64,000 nt of DNA. Origin: Arcticibacter sp045629565. GTDB taxonomy: Bacteria > Bacteroidota > Bacteroidia > Sphingobacteriales > Sphingobacteriaceae. Both the position numbers and the translations under genes were made by a program. Below, in pieces: positions 9,530 through 19,435 of this stretch (the first letter of the stretch is position 1; every line of letters begins with the position of its first letter). Under the pieces are notes generated by a model that was not told the DNA's origin, did no database searches, and saw only the letters and a program-made list of their open reading frames with translations. Location: assembly GCF_045629565.1 (NCBI RefSeq), contig NZ_JAZQRL010000069.1:22836-86835 (forward strand), written 5' to 3'.

Positions 9530-12500
9530 TTAATCACACTTCGGGTGTGTAAAAATGAAGGTGTCAGATGTTCCTTCCGGACCCATTGTGTCGCCTTTCA
9601 GCTGCTGCCACCAGAATTTCGCATGCTGCATCGGATGATTCCCCTCTTCATTCATGGTCTGTGCATCGAACAGGCGACCGTTCACCATCACCAGTCGGAT
9701 CTTATCTGTATTTCGAATGTCATCAAGTGGATTCGCGTCCAATACGATCAGGTCGGCAAGCTTACCGGGTTCCAGAGACCCGATTTCTCTCGATAGCCCC
9801 AGGTAGGATGCACCGTTGATTGTCCCCGCGCGAAGAATGTCATGTGAACTCATTCCACCCTGAGCCAGCATCCATAATTCCCAATGAGCCCCAAGCCCCT
9901 GAATCTGTCCGTGAGATCCCATGTTTATCTTGGTGCCTCCGTCTGCAATATATTTCACGGCTTTAGACACTTCAATATGCCCGTAGTCGCCGAATTCTGA
10001 TGTTGTCCTCCGTCTCGAACGACTGTCGATGATTCCTCGAGGAGTAAAGCTCAGCAGCTTTTCGTTCTCCCAGACGTTCGTGCGGTCGTACCAAAAATTT
10101 TCTCCGGATTGTGAGCCATAGCTGACGATAAGGGTGGGAGTATATGCCGTTTTGCTGGCGTTCCATAAAGATTTTACGTCTTTATAAACTGGAATAACCG
10201 GGATGTTATGCTCAATACCACTGTGCCCGTCCAAAATCATTGACATATTGGTGAAGAAGGTAGAGCCCCCTTCCGGAAAAACTTGCATTTTCAGCTCCCT
10301 GGCCGCTTGTATAATCTGCTGCCGTTGCTCTCTTCTCGGCTGGTTATACGATTTTACAGAAAAGGCACCCGACATCTTCAATCTCCTGAGGTGAGAGCGG
10401 GCGTCGTCAGCGCCATTGACCACAGCCTTGAAATCGCCATCCGCACCATATAAAATGGTGCCGGTGGAATAAATGCGCGGTCCTTTTATCGTTCCTGCTC
10501 TTACCATTTCAGCCTGGCTCAAAACCATCTCTGTATTACTGGAGGGATCATGAGCTGTCGTTACACCGTAAGCGAGGTTAGCATAGTAGCTCCAGTCCTG
10601 TTGCGGGGAGATCCCGTCCGGGCTAGTCGGCAAATGGGCATGCACATCTACCAGTCCGGGCATGACGGTCTGGTTTTCCGCATTGATAACCTTCGCATCC
10701 TCCGGTACCTTCACCTGATCAGCCGGGCCGATAGCCGTAATCCGGTTACCTTCTATTACAATCGTTCCGTTTTGAATCACTTCCTTGCCTTTCATCGTGA
10801 TGATCCGCGCATGAGTCAGCGCGATTTTTCCTTCAGGAACGTCACTTTTAATCTTCAGCCCGATTTCAACGCCCGAGGTATCTATAGGAGGTAGGTTATT
10901 GGGCGCACCCTCAGCAAAGCTGAAAGTATTCTTTACCTGTCTGCTGAAATATTGCGAACCGAGCGTCCAGTTTAAGTTCTTACTGTCGTGGCTCCAATGG
11001 AGGTAAATTCCCGCGTCCCGTGTCACTTTGGTCACCGGTAGCGACTTGTTGGTTGCCGATAGCTCAATACCGCTAGCCGTATTCAGCAGAGGGGTGATAT
11101 ACGCGTTGAACAGCTCGGTGAAAGCGAGCCATTTGCCATCCGGACTAGGTGCAAACTGACTGGCATATTTGGAATGATAATGCACACGCTCGCTGCCACC
11201 GCCAAGGTCAACACTCATGAAAGCTTTTTTACCTTCATGTGTACTCTGGAAGAATACCCGTGAGTCGTTTCCGTTGAAATAGGGATCCACTCCCTTGCCC
11301 ACCACTTTCTGAGGCGTTCCGCCACCGGCAGAAATGACATATATGCCGGGATTCTTTCCATGCGTGTATCCCAGCATCTGGTTGCCGCCACCCTTCGCAT
11401 AAACGATCTTATCACCCTTGTTGGAGTAGCGTGGCGTATAATAAAAGCCTTTTTCTGTGGTGAGCGGCTGTGAATCGAGCGTCCGAAGATCCAGCTTCTT
11501 GATAGACGCCTTGTCCTCGTCAGTCCAGGCCACATACACCAACGACTTGCCGTCAGGACTGAAGTTCGGGTCGTACTCAAACTCTGTCCCATTAGATATA
11601 CGCTTCGGTTGCCCATTCGGTAGTTCCTTTAAATAGACGAACCCACCTGAATTAAAGGCAATCATCTTTCCATCCGGAGACGTGGCAAGCTGCCTGATCA
11701 TTTTCGCGTCAAACTCCTCGTTAAAGACCTGATGTTCAAAATGAAGTGCCTCAGCAACAAGCTGTGTGGAGTTAACTTCAAAAGGAATAATACTCACAGT
11801 CTGCGACAGGATATCCAGATTTCTGATTTTTCCTTTCGCGTAAAAGATGATGTTCTTGCTGTCTGGAGTAAAGGCAAAGTTCGGATAAACGCCGAAGATC
11901 GCCCATGTCTCCTGCTGATCGCGGGACAGGTCATCATAAACAGGCCACTCTTCGCCGCTGCTCAGATCATGCAGATAAAGCACAGACTTTAGTCGTACCC
12001 TCCTTACAAAGGCGAGCAGCTTTCCGTCGGGCGATACCCTCGGACGTACCGCTCCTCCCGGGCCTCCTGTCACTTTTTCAGTCTCACCCGTTTCCCGGTT
12101 CAGCCGCTTAATAGCGTATATCTCGCCGTTCGGATCTTTATTGTACTGAAAGTACGGACCCGGACTCACATCCTCACTGTAATAGACGTACTTTCCGTCG
12201 TGCGATACCTCCGGTTCGCCGGCATCCTGCTGATCATTCTTGCGTTTGGTCAGCTGAACGCCTTCCCCTCCCGAAATATGGTACATCCACATTTCGCCGG
12301 CTCCAAGAGACCGGGTGTTGGTGAAGTGCTTCCGCCCAATGAGAAACTGATTATCGGGCGTCCATACCGCATTGTTCAGCAGACGGAAAGTCTCCTTAGA
12401 TACCGCACGCTTGTTCGAGCCATTGCTGTTCATTACCCAGATATTGTCGCCGCCCTCGCGATCGCTCGTGTAGGAGATCTGCTTGCCGTTCGGACTGAAA

Positions 12501-12766
12501 CGGGGTTGTACATCAAAAGCATTGCCCCCCGATAGCAAGGTAGCCCTGCCACCCGAAATGGGCATTTTGTAAATATCACCCAGCAGGTCAAACACAATTT
12601 CTTTGCCGTCCGGACTGACGTCCAGGTTCATCCATGTTCCTTCATCAGTAGTAAATGAAACCGTTTTAGAAGGGCCTCCCGGCTTTTCCACATTCCAGTT
12701 AGACTTTACCTGTGCAGATGCGTATTGAAAAAGAAGTGTAAGAAGTATCAGTATGGGTCTTTTCAT
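9530..12766 (-). CDS. Secreted TolB/PD40-propeller amidohydrolase
   Basis: A 1078-aa exported enzyme from the ATG at 12766, which opens a signal peptide (MKRPILILL... ASAQ, cut near residue 19); the frame runs on to 13009 but without a signal. Residues about 30-640 are PD40/TolB-like propeller repeats (many copies of SPDGK, FSPNGKQISY, DKIVYAKGG). Residues about 690-1060 form a metal-dependent amidohydrolase: MPGLVDVHAHLP supplies the first two metal His, EHNIPV a later His, and LEPGKLADLIVLDANP the C-terminal family signature. Such fusions resemble imidazolonepropionase/prolidase-like hydrolases; the substrate is unknown. It is divergent from recQ. Confidence 0.88.
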   Translation of the reverse strand: MKRPILILLTLLFQYASAQVKSNWNVEKPGGPSKTVSFTTDEGTWMNLDVSPDGKEIVFDLLGDIYKMPISGGRATLLSGGNAFDVQPRFSPNGKQISYTSDREGGDNIWVMNSNGSNKRAVSKETFRLLNNAVWTPDNQFLIGRKHFTNTRSLGAGEMWMYHISGGEGVQLTKRKNDQQDAGEPEVSHDGKYVYYSEDVSPGPYFQYNKDPNGEIYAIKRLNRETGETEKVTGGPGGAVRPRVSPDGKLLAFVRRVRLKSVLYLHDLSSGEEWPVYDDLSRDQQETWAIFGVYPNFAFTPDSKNIIFYAKGKIRNLDILSQTVSIIPFEVNSTQLVAEALHFEHQVFNEEFDAKMIRQLATSPDGKMIAFNSGGFVYLKELPNGQPKRISNGTEFEYDPNFSPDGKSLVYVAWTDEDKASIKKLDLRTLDSQPLTTEKGFYYTPRYSNKGDKIVYAKGGGNQMLGYTHGKNPGIYVISAGGGTPQKVVGKGVDPYFNGNDSRVFFQSTHEGKKAFMSVDLGGGSERVHYHSKYASQFAPSPDGKWLAFTELFNAYITPLLNTASGIELSATNKSLPVTKVTRDAGIYLHWSHDSKNLNWTLGSQYFSRQVKNTFSFAEGAPNNLPPIDTSGVEIGLKIKSDVPEGKIALTHARIITMKGKEVIQNGTIVIEGNRITAIGPADQVKVPEDAKVINAENQTVMPGLVDVHAHLPTSPDGISPQQDWSYYANLAYGVTTAHDPSSNTEMVLSQAEMVRAGTIKGPRIYSTGTILYGADGDFKAVVNGADDARSHLRRLKMSGAFSVKSYNQPRREQRQQIIQAARELKMQVFPEGGSTFFTNMSMILDGHSGIEHNIPVIPVYKDVKSLWNASKTAYTPTLIVSYGSQSGENFWYDRTNVWENEKLLSFTPRGIIDSRSRRRTTSEFGDYGHIEVSKAVKYIADGGTKINMGSHGQIQGLGAHWELWMLAQGGMSSHDILRAGTINGASYLGLSREIGSLEPGKLADLIVLDANPLDDIRNTDKIRLVMVNGRLFDAQTMNEEGNHPMQHAKFWWQQLKGDTMGPEGTSDTFIFTHPKCD

Positions 12767-12787
12767 GATATATATCGGTACGGTATA

Positions 12788-12816
12788 CAAATATACTTTC
12801 TTATACCATAAGGCAA
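12788..12816 (-). promoter_or_regulatory. Promoter of the PD40-amidohydrolase gene
   Basis: Reading the minus strand, TTG (12816-12814) is followed 18 bp later by TATATTTG (12795-12788), a good match to the Bacteroidota -33/-7 pair. The predicted transcription start lies about 19 nt before the ATG at 12766. Confidence 0.5.
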
Positions 12817-12880
12817 GTATTGTCATTAAAGTTTGACCCTGGCCGCACCGATGCTCATATCTCAACGCACAAAAAATATG

Positions 12881-12888
12881 TATGTTTG
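12881..12888 (+). promoter_or_regulatory. Promoter -7 element abutting recQ start
   Basis: TATGTTTG is an exact TAnnTTTG match. It overlaps the first possible recQ ATG (12882) and ends 5 bp before the second in-frame ATG (12894). If it is used, the 12894 ATG would be the true start, at or next to the 5' end of the mRNA. Confidence 0.4.
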
Positions 12889-14786
12889 AAGTCATGACAA
12901 TATACGAGGCACTTAAGGTATACTGGAACTTCGACTCCTTCAGGCCGCTCCAGGAAGACATCATCCAATCGGTATTAAGCGGAAAGGATACGCTAGCTCT
13001 TATGCCCACTGGTGGAGGGAAATCCGTCTGTTTTCAGGTGCCCGCGCTCGTACAACCCGGAATCTGCATTGTCGTATCACCTCTGATAGCGCTGATGAAG
13101 GATCAGGTTGAAGCACTCAAAGAGAAGGGGATCGAAGCCGTTTCACTGGTTTCGGGCATGTCCAGGCGTGAAGTAGACATCCTGCTCGACAATTGTGTAT
13201 ACGGACAGATCAAATTCCTCTATATATCTCCCGAACGTTTGCTTTCATCTCTCGTTCGGGAACGGATTAGCTACATGAAAGTCAATCTGATCGCCATCGA
13301 CGAGGCACACTGCATCTCCCAGTGGGGTTACGATTTCAGGCCGCCTTACCTGCAGCTGGCCGAACTTCGCCAGCTCCAGCCGAAGGTGCCCATCCTGGCG
13401 CTTACCGCCACAGCCACGGTACGCGTCATCGCTGATATTCAGGAAAAGCTCGCCTTTAAGGAACCTAACGTCTTCACCAAGAGCTTCAGCCGCCCAAACT
13501 TGAGCTATGTGGTCTCACAAGAAGAGAATAAGGTAAGAAAGCTTCTTTCTGTAGCACGAAACGTTCAGGGAACCGGCATCGTCTACGTCAGGAACCGGCG
13601 CGAAACCCAGGAGATTTCCCGGCTCCTCAACAGTGCCGGAATAAAGTCTGATTTTTACCACGCTGGTCTCGATACTTCCCAAAGGAGCCAGAAGCAGCTT
13701 GCCTGGATGAAAGGGCAGCTACGGGTAATTGTCGCCACAAATGCCTTCGGAATGGGGATAGACAAGCCAGACGTCCGTTTTGTCGTTCACATGGACGTTC
13801 CCGAAAGCCTGGAAGCATATTACCAGGAAGCGGGCCGCGGGGGGCGCGATGAGAAGAAAGCCTATGCCGTCCTTCTGTATAACCCAGGCGATCGCGAATT
13901 ATTGGAAAGGCGACTGGAACTTCAGTTTCCACCCGTGCAGGAGATTCGTCATGTATACCAGTGCCTGGGCAACTACTACCAGATTGCCCATGGTGCGGGA
14001 GAGGGGCTGGTCTTTGACTTTGATATCGGCGACTTTTGCTCCCGCTTTAAGCTCGATGCCGTGAAAACCATCAGCGCCCTGAAGTTCCTCGAGCATGACG
14101 GATATCTGATGCTCACCGAAAGTGTCTATTTACCCTCCAGGGTTCAGATAGAAGTCTCTTCGGAAGAGCTTTACCGTTTCCAGATTGAGAATGCATTCTA
14201 TGACTCCTTTATCAAGGTCATGCTGCGTTCCTACGGTGGGATGTTTGATAATTACAGCCCCGTTCAGGAGTTCGACATCGCCAGGAAGACCGGAAAAAGC
14301 CTCGATGAAGTGGTGTCTATGCTCCACAAGCTGCAGGACTATAAATTATTAAGTTATTTGCCCCAAACAGATAAGCCTCAATTGCAGTATTTGAGAGCAA
14401 GGATGGAAGCCGGAAGTATGTTCCTTGATACCCAATATATGAAGGAGCGTAAGGAAGTCATGACAGGGCAGATTAATGCCATACTACATTACGCTGAAAC
14501 GAATGTCTGCAGAAGCGTGACGCTGCTGCGCTATTTTAACGAACTGAATGCTGATAAATGTGGTACCTGCGATGTATGCCTGGAGGAAAAAAGAAAAGCC
14601 GGAATGGCCGTACTCAGCGAGCAGATCACCTATGAATTGGTCGATATCCTTTCAGGTCAGCATCTCAACCTCGAAGAGCTGATCAGCGCGATGCATACCG
14701 GCACCGAAAAAGAACGCGTCGCTGTTTTGCGCAACCTTCTGGATGCCGGCAAGGTTAAAACGGATGGAGAGAAGTACTATCTCTAA
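12882..14786 (+). CDS. recQ: RecQ-family ATP-dependent DNA helicase
   Basis: A 634-aa helicase (630 aa if the ATG at 12894 is used). Superfamily 2 motifs are complete: Walker A MPTGGGKSVCFQVP (about residues 40-53), DEAH box IDEAHCISQWGYDFRP, motif III LTATA, and motif VI EAGRGGRD. The RecQ-C zinc site is intact: C-x16-C-x2-C-x2-C ending CGTCDVC (about residues 545-568). A winged-helix region precedes it and there is no HRDC domain, as in the shorter Bacteroidota RecQ paralogue. It unwinds 3'-5' in recombinational repair. The gene converges on the P-type ATPase with a 4-bp overlap. Confidence 0.95.
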   Translation: MFEVMTIYEALKVYWNFDSFRPLQEDIIQSVLSGKDTLALMPTGGGKSVCFQVPALVQPGICIVVSPLIALMKDQVEALKEKGIEAVSLVSGMSRREVDILLDNCVYGQIKFLYISPERLLSSLVRERISYMKVNLIAIDEAHCISQWGYDFRPPYLQLAELRQLQPKVPILALTATATVRVIADIQEKLAFKEPNVFTKSFSRPNLSYVVSQEENKVRKLLSVARNVQGTGIVYVRNRRETQEISRLLNSAGIKSDFYHAGLDTSQRSQKQLAWMKGQLRVIVATNAFGMGIDKPDVRFVVHMDVPESLEAYYQEAGRGGRDEKKAYAVLLYNPGDRELLERRLELQFPPVQEIRHVYQCLGNYYQIAHGAGEGLVFDFDIGDFCSRFKLDAVKTISALKFLEHDGYLMLTESVYLPSRVQIEVSSEELYRFQIENAFYDSFIKVMLRSYGGMFDNYSPVQEFDIARKTGKSLDEVVSMLHKLQDYKLLSYLPQTDKPQLQYLRARMEAGSMFLDTQYMKERKEVMTGQINAILHYAETNVCRSVTLLRYFNELNADKCGTCDVCLEEKRKAGMAVLSEQITYELVDILSGQHLNLEELISAMHTGTEKERVAVLRNLLDAGKVKTDGEKYYL

Positions 14787-17338
14787 GTTCGCCTGGGCCC
14801 CGTTAGGTACTTGATCAATTCTATTGCAAATGCCGATGCAGCAGTAATGATCAGTATTATCTCAAACGCTTTCAGGTCCAGAGGCCTCGTTTTAAAAATG
14901 ATGTCAAGTGCCGGTACGTAGATAATCAACAGCTGCAGGATAACGGTAAGTATTATTGCAGCCCACATTCCCCCATTAGAGAAAATAGATTTCGAAAACA
15001 TGCTGCGGCCTGATGATCGAACGGAAAGCGCATTAACCAGCTGTACAAAACAAAGTACCGTAAATACCATCGTTTGCTGAGTAGCGGTATCAAAGCCATG
15101 ACTAATGGCGTAGTACTGCGTAAACAGTGCCGCTGCTGCCAGTACTACCCCTGTTGCGAGGATCTTTTTTACCAATCCTCCCGCAAACAGGTTTTCCTGC
15201 GGCGGACGGGGCGGACGGTTCATGATGTCTTTCTCCGCAGGTTCTGCCGCCAGCGCCAGCCCGGGGAGTCCATCTGTTACCAGGTTGATCCATAAGATAT
15301 GAATGGGGAGGAGGGGAATCGGGAAGCCGAAAAAGGGAGCCAGAAAAATGGTGAGTATCTCCCCAAGATTACAGGAAAGAATATAGAGCACGAATTTTCT
15401 GATATTATCGTAAATCCTCCGACCTTCTTTAACCGCTTTAACAATCGTAGCGAAATTATCGTCGAGGAGGATCATGTCCGATGCCTCCTTGGTTACATCG
15501 GTACCCGTGATACCCATCGCCACGCCTATATTGGCTTGTTTTAGCGACGGAGCATCATTCACACCATCACCGGTCATGGCCACAAACTCACCGTTTGCCT
15601 GCAGTGCTTTTACTATGTTCAGCTTCTGCTCGGGAGATACCCTGGCAAACACAGCGATATCTTCAATGTCCCGTTTTAGCTCCTCTCCCGACAGTTGCGA
15701 CAGCTCGACTCCTGTTCGGCTTTTGGCGTTACCCGCGCTAACAATATTCAGGCGTTCGGCGATGGCCAGAGCGGTAAGAGGTTGGTCCCCCGTGATCATA
15801 ACCGATTTGATGCCTGCCGTCTGACATTCCCGTACCGCATCAATCACCTCCTCGCGCGGCGGATCGATCATGGCTGTCATGCCCAGAAAATCCAGCTCCG
15901 TTTCCAGATCCTCCTTGAGCTCCGGTTGCTCATCAAATATCCGGTAAGCAAAAAACAAGACTCGCAAGCCCTCTGCCGCCCATTTTCGGTTAACTTCGAG
16001 CCATTCATTTTTCTGAGCGGCATACTTGTCGCTAAGCACCTCGGCAACTTTAGCCGGAGCGCCTTTCACAAACATGATCCATTTCCGATCGTGCCCGTGC
16101 AGTGTACTCATACGCATACGCACAGAATCAAAAGGGAGTTTTCCCAGAAGCGGAAACCTGTTTTCTACATCTTTCCTTGTGTTGCCATGCCTCCTCGCAT
16201 AACTAACCAGTGCCGTTTCAGTCGAGTCGCCAAGCAGCTCATCTGTGGCAGAATAGCGCACGTCATTGTTCAGCATCATTGCCTGGAGCAGGAGGTCTTC
16301 ACGCTGTTCCACCGCCTGGAACTTTTCGACCGTCATCACGTTCTGGGTCAGCGTTCCCGTTTTATCGCTGCAAATATAGGTTACCGAGCCCAGCGTCTCC
16401 ACCGCCGGAAGCATACGTATAAGCGCATTTTGCTTCACCATTCTGCGGGCACCCGCCGCAAGGCCGATGGTGATTACCGCAGGCAGCGCCTCGGGGAGTG
16501 CGGCCACGGCAAGCGATAATGCCGTCAGGAACATGGCAAAAGGCGGCTCACCGCGCCACAAGCCAACTCCAAATACAATCAGACAGATGACGATTACAAT
16601 CACCGCAAGCTGCTTACTAAAAACCGCAAGTCTCTTTTGCAGAGGAGTCTGCTGATCTTTTACCTCCAGCAAGCCTGCTATCCTCCCGATCTGTGTATCC
16701 ATGCCGGTGCCGGTTACAACAGCCTTCGCCGATCCGTTACTAACGGTGGTGCCCTTAAATACCATATTATGCTGGTCGCCGGGAAGAAGGTCATCAGCAG
16801 ATAAGCTTTCCGTGATCTTTTCGACCGAATGACTCTCACCGGTAAGAGCAGCTTCTTCCGTTTTGAAAGAGCTTGTCTCCAGAAGTCGCCCGTCTGCCGG
16901 GACGATATCGCCAGCTTCCAGCAAAATAATGTCGCCGGGAACAAGTTCCGAAGCTTCCAGCTCAGTCGGGTGGTTGTCGCGTATAACCAGGGCCGACTGG
17001 GCCGACATCTTTTGCAGCATACGAACCGACTCTTCCGCATTGTACTCCTGTACATATCCGATCCAGGCATTTCCAATGATAATTGCCAGGATGACATAAG
17101 CGTCGGTATGTTCACCAACCAGAAATGATACGATAGCCGCAATGACCAGAATGATGATCATCACATCCTTAAACTGCGATAGGAGTATGCTGAGTTTACT
17201 TTTTCGCTTGGTTTCGTTTAATACGTTTCTGCCAAACTTTTCCTGGAGGTCAGGAATGGAGGTGTTGCTCAGACCGGAGGTTCCGGTATGGAGTTCTTTC
17301 AAAACCTCTTCTTTTTCAATCTGATACCAAGTTTTCAT
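14783..17338 (-). CDS. P-type Ca2+/cation-translocating ATPase
   Basis: An 851-aa P2-type ATPase. Seen in order: N-terminal cation-ATPase domain (YQIEKEEVLKEL), A-domain TGES, M4 PEALPAV, phosphorylation site SDKTGTLT, nucleotide-binding KGAP, the hinge MTGDGVNDAP, and the C-terminal set of TM helices including FVLYILSCNLGEI and LPIHILWINLVTDGLPGLAL (M5/M6). M4 and M6 resemble SERCA/SPCA-type Ca2+ pumps, although PEALP replaces the commoner PEGLP, so another divalent or monovalent cation is possible. It acts in the inner membrane as an exporter. The gene stands alone between recQ and the trp operon. Confidence 0.9.
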   Translation of the reverse strand: MKTWYQIEKEEVLKELHTGTSGLSNTSIPDLQEKFGRNVLNETKRKSKLSILLSQFKDVMIIILVIAAIVSFLVGEHTDAYVILAIIIGNAWIGYVQEYNAEESVRMLQKMSAQSALVIRDNHPTELEASELVPGDIILLEAGDIVPADGRLLETSSFKTEEAALTGESHSVEKITESLSADDLLPGDQHNMVFKGTTVSNGSAKAVVTGTGMDTQIGRIAGLLEVKDQQTPLQKRLAVFSKQLAVIVIVICLIVFGVGLWRGEPPFAMFLTALSLAVAALPEALPAVITIGLAAGARRMVKQNALIRMLPAVETLGSVTYICSDKTGTLTQNVMTVEKFQAVEQREDLLLQAMMLNNDVRYSATDELLGDSTETALVSYARRHGNTRKDVENRFPLLGKLPFDSVRMRMSTLHGHDRKWIMFVKGAPAKVAEVLSDKYAAQKNEWLEVNRKWAAEGLRVLFFAYRIFDEQPELKEDLETELDFLGMTAMIDPPREEVIDAVRECQTAGIKSVMITGDQPLTALAIAERLNIVSAGNAKSRTGVELSQLSGEELKRDIEDIAVFARVSPEQKLNIVKALQANGEFVAMTGDGVNDAPSLKQANIGVAMGITGTDVTKEASDMILLDDNFATIVKAVKEGRRIYDNIRKFVLYILSCNLGEILTIFLAPFFGFPIPLLPIHILWINLVTDGLPGLALAAEPAEKDIMNRPPRPPQENLFAGGLVKKILATGVVLAAAALFTQYYAISHGFDTATQQTMVFTVLCFVQLVNALSVRSSGRSMFSKSIFSNGGMWAAIILTVILQLLIIYVPALDIIFKTRPLDLKAFEIILIITAASAFAIELIKYLTGPRRT

Positions 17339-17429
17339 GAACGGTGCTTAATGGCTAACTACCAAGAAGTTAATCATTAAAGTGCGGTTTTGTTTTGGAG
17401 GATGTCTGAAAGCCTCGTTATCGTATAAA

Positions 17430-17470
17430 ATACGGTCTTATACCGTTCTGGAACCCGTATAAGACCGTAT
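17430..17470 (-). terminator. Terminator of the trp operon
   Basis: Perfect 14-bp inverted repeat (atacggtcttatac / gtataagaccgtat) with a 13-base loop, starting 8 bp past the trpA stop on the minus strand and followed by ATTTTA. Position and structure fit the end of the trpDFBA transcript. Confidence 0.7.
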
Positions 17471-17477
17471 CAGTTTA

Positions 17478-18254
17478 TCAGGCCGGATTCTTCAGTGACT
17501 GAATAAATGCCGGAATCTTTTCCCGGTAGTTTTCTGATTCAAGCTGTCTGACGAAGGCCGTTCCCACGATCGCACCGCTCGCATATTCGCTCGCTTTGCT
17601 GAAGCTCGCATGGTCTGAAATGCCGAAGCCAACAATGGCCGGATTCTTCAGGTTCATATTTTTGATCCTGCTGAAGTACTCATCTGTCTTTGCAGAAAGA
17701 TCCAGATTCTTACCCGTAGTCGAAGCGGAAGACAACAAGTAGATAAAGCCGTTGGTCAGCTCATCAATATGGCGAATCCGCTCATCAGAAGTTTGCGGGG
17801 TGATCAGGAACACATTACTCAGGTTATGTTTTTTGAAGCAATCCTGGTAAAGCTCTTCGTATTCGTACATCGGCAGGTCGGGGATGATCATTCCGTCGAC
17901 ACCCACCTCGGCGCAAGCCTCACAGAAACGCTCCACCCCGTATTGCAACACCGGATTGAAGTATCCCATCAGAAAGACGGGAATGCTGACGCGCTTACGC
18001 AGATCCTTAAGCTGCTCCAGTAATACCTTAATGGTCATTCCATTGTTGATCGCCGCTAAGGAACTCTTTTGGATCACCGGGCCGTCTGCCAAAGGATCTG
18101 AATAGGGGATACCTATCTCCAGGAAGTCCGCTCCCGCCTTTTCGAGAGCCTCGGCAATATCAAGCGTATCATTTAAAGCAGGATAACCTGCCGTGAAATA
18201 GATAGATAATACTGATTTGTTCTTTTGTTCAAAAAGCTTGTTTATTCTATTCAT
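17478..18254 (-). CDS. trpA: Tryptophan synthase alpha chain
   Basis: A 258-aa protein that cleaves indole-3-glycerol phosphate to indole and glyceraldehyde 3-phosphate. Family marks: FTAGYPALNDT at the start, LEIGIPYSDPLADGPVIQ (catalytic Glu and Asp region), GVDGMIIPDLP and the phosphate-binding VGFGIS and ASGAIVGTAFV. The ATG at 18254 shares its A with the trpB stop (TAATG), so translation is coupled; an in-frame extension to 18314 inside trpB is not needed. It is the last gene of the operon and is followed by a hairpin. Confidence 0.97.
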   Translation of the reverse strand: MNRINKLFEQKNKSVLSIYFTAGYPALNDTLDIAEALEKAGADFLEIGIPYSDPLADGPVIQKSSLAAINNGMTIKVLLEQLKDLRKRVSIPVFLMGYFNPVLQYGVERFCEACAEVGVDGMIIPDLPMYEYEELYQDCFKKHNLSNVFLITPQTSDERIRHIDELTNGFIYLLSSASTTGKNLDLSAKTDEYFSRIKNMNLKNPAIVGFGISDHASFSKASEYASGAIVGTAFVRQLESENYREKIPAFIQSLKNPA

Positions 18255-19435
18255 TATAGTCCGAAATAGGTCATATATGTACTCAGATCCTTGTCGCCTC
18301 TGCCCGATAGGCAAACCACAACCGTTTCATCGCCTTTAAATTCCATTTTAGAGAGGTAGGCCAGCGCATGCGAGCTTTCAATAGCCGGAATAATACCCTC
18401 GAGCTTAGCCAGTTCCAAGCCAGCCTGCATAGCCTCATCATCCGTTATGCTCACATAAAGTGCACGCTTGGAAGTATGAAGGTGAGCATGCTGAGGCCCG
18501 ATGCCCGGATAATCCAGACCGGCAGAAATAGAGTAAGGCTCAACCACTTGTCCGTCTTCCGTCTGCATCACTATCGAACGGCTGCCATGAAGTACGCCTT
18601 CTTTTCCAAGCAAAGTTGTTGCAGCCGACTCACCGGTGTTAACTCCCTTTCCCGCAGCTTCTATAGCGATCAGCTTCGCGTGCTCATCGTCCAGAAAGTG
18701 ATAGAACATACCCATTGCATTACTACCCCCGCCTACGCAGGCAAGAACGTAATCCGGACTCGAGGTTCCTGTCTTCTCCAGCAGCTGCCATTTCGTTTCT
18801 TCAGAAATGATCGACTGAAAACGAGCAACCATATCCGGGTAAGGATGCGGCCCTACCACAGACCCGATGATGTAATGCGTATCCGTAGGGTTGTTGATCC
18901 AGTCGCGCAAAGCCTCATTCGTAGCATCTTTCAGCGTCTGGCTTCCCGAAGTTGCCGGGATCACCGTAGCACCCATCATCTTCATGCGTGCCACGTTAGG
19001 TGCCTGACGCTCAATGTCGACCGCACCCATATAGACGATGCACTCCAAGCCTTTAAGCGCACATACCGTTGCCGTTGCCACACCATGCTGTCCTGCACCT
19101 GTTTCAGCGATGATCCGCTTTTTACCCAGGCGTTCAGCAAGAAGGATCTGACCCACCGTATTGTTGATTTTGTGCGCACCCGTATGGTTCAGGTCCTCAC
19201 GCTTCAGGTAAATTTTCGCACCGTATTTCGCCGACAAGCGCTCCGCCAGATAAAGAGGAGAAGGGCGTCCTACGTAGTCTTTCAACAGTTGGAGATATTC
19301 CTCCTGAAATTTCGGATCCTGAATATATTCCAGATATTTTTCTCTTAGTTCCTTGACATTCGGATACAGCATTTCGGGGATGTAAGCTCCGCCGAACACG
19401 CCGTAATAGCCTTTTTCATTTACTTGATAGCTCAT
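18254..19435 (-). CDS. trpB: Tryptophan synthase beta chain
   Basis: A 393-aa PLP enzyme that joins indole and serine to form tryptophan. The PLP lysine lies in LNHTGAHKINN (about residue 87), followed by ETGAGQHGVATA, the phosphate-binding GGGSNAMGMFYHF and the C-terminal SGRGDKDL. The length is normal for TrpB1. Its start overlaps the trpF end by 4 bp, and its stop overlaps the trpA start by 1 bp. Confidence 0.98.
   Translation of the reverse strand: MSYQVNEKGYYGVFGGAYIPEMLYPNVKELREKYLEYIQDPKFQEEYLQLLKDYVGRPSPLYLAERLSAKYGAKIYLKREDLNHTGAHKINNTVGQILLAERLGKKRIIAETGAGQHGVATATVCALKGLECIVYMGAVDIERQAPNVARMKMMGATVIPATSGSQTLKDATNEALRDWINNPTDTHYIIGSVVGPHPYPDMVARFQSIISEETKWQLLEKTGTSSPDYVLACVGGGSNAMGMFYHFLDDEHAKLIAIEAAGKGVNTGESAATTLLGKEGVLHGSRSIVMQTEDGQVVEPYSISAGLDYPGIGPQHAHLHTSKRALYVSITDDEAMQAGLELAKLEGIIPAIESSHALAYLSKMEFKGDETVVVCLSGRGDKDLSTYMTYFGL

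Noticed and set aside
12767..13009. Longer N-terminus for the PD40-amidohydrolase
   Set aside because: It would bury the clear signal peptide that begins at the ATG at 12766 and overlap the recQ coding start.
15695..16519. Long open frame (274 codons) on the plus strand opposite the P-type ATPase
   Set aside because: It has no protein-like motifs and lies wholly antisense to a gene with complete P-type ATPase motifs; it is a codon-bias shadow.
18368..19348. Long open frame (326 codons) opposite trpB
   Set aside because: Antisense shadow of a clear trpB; Arg/His/Ser/Cys-rich translation without a recognisable fold.
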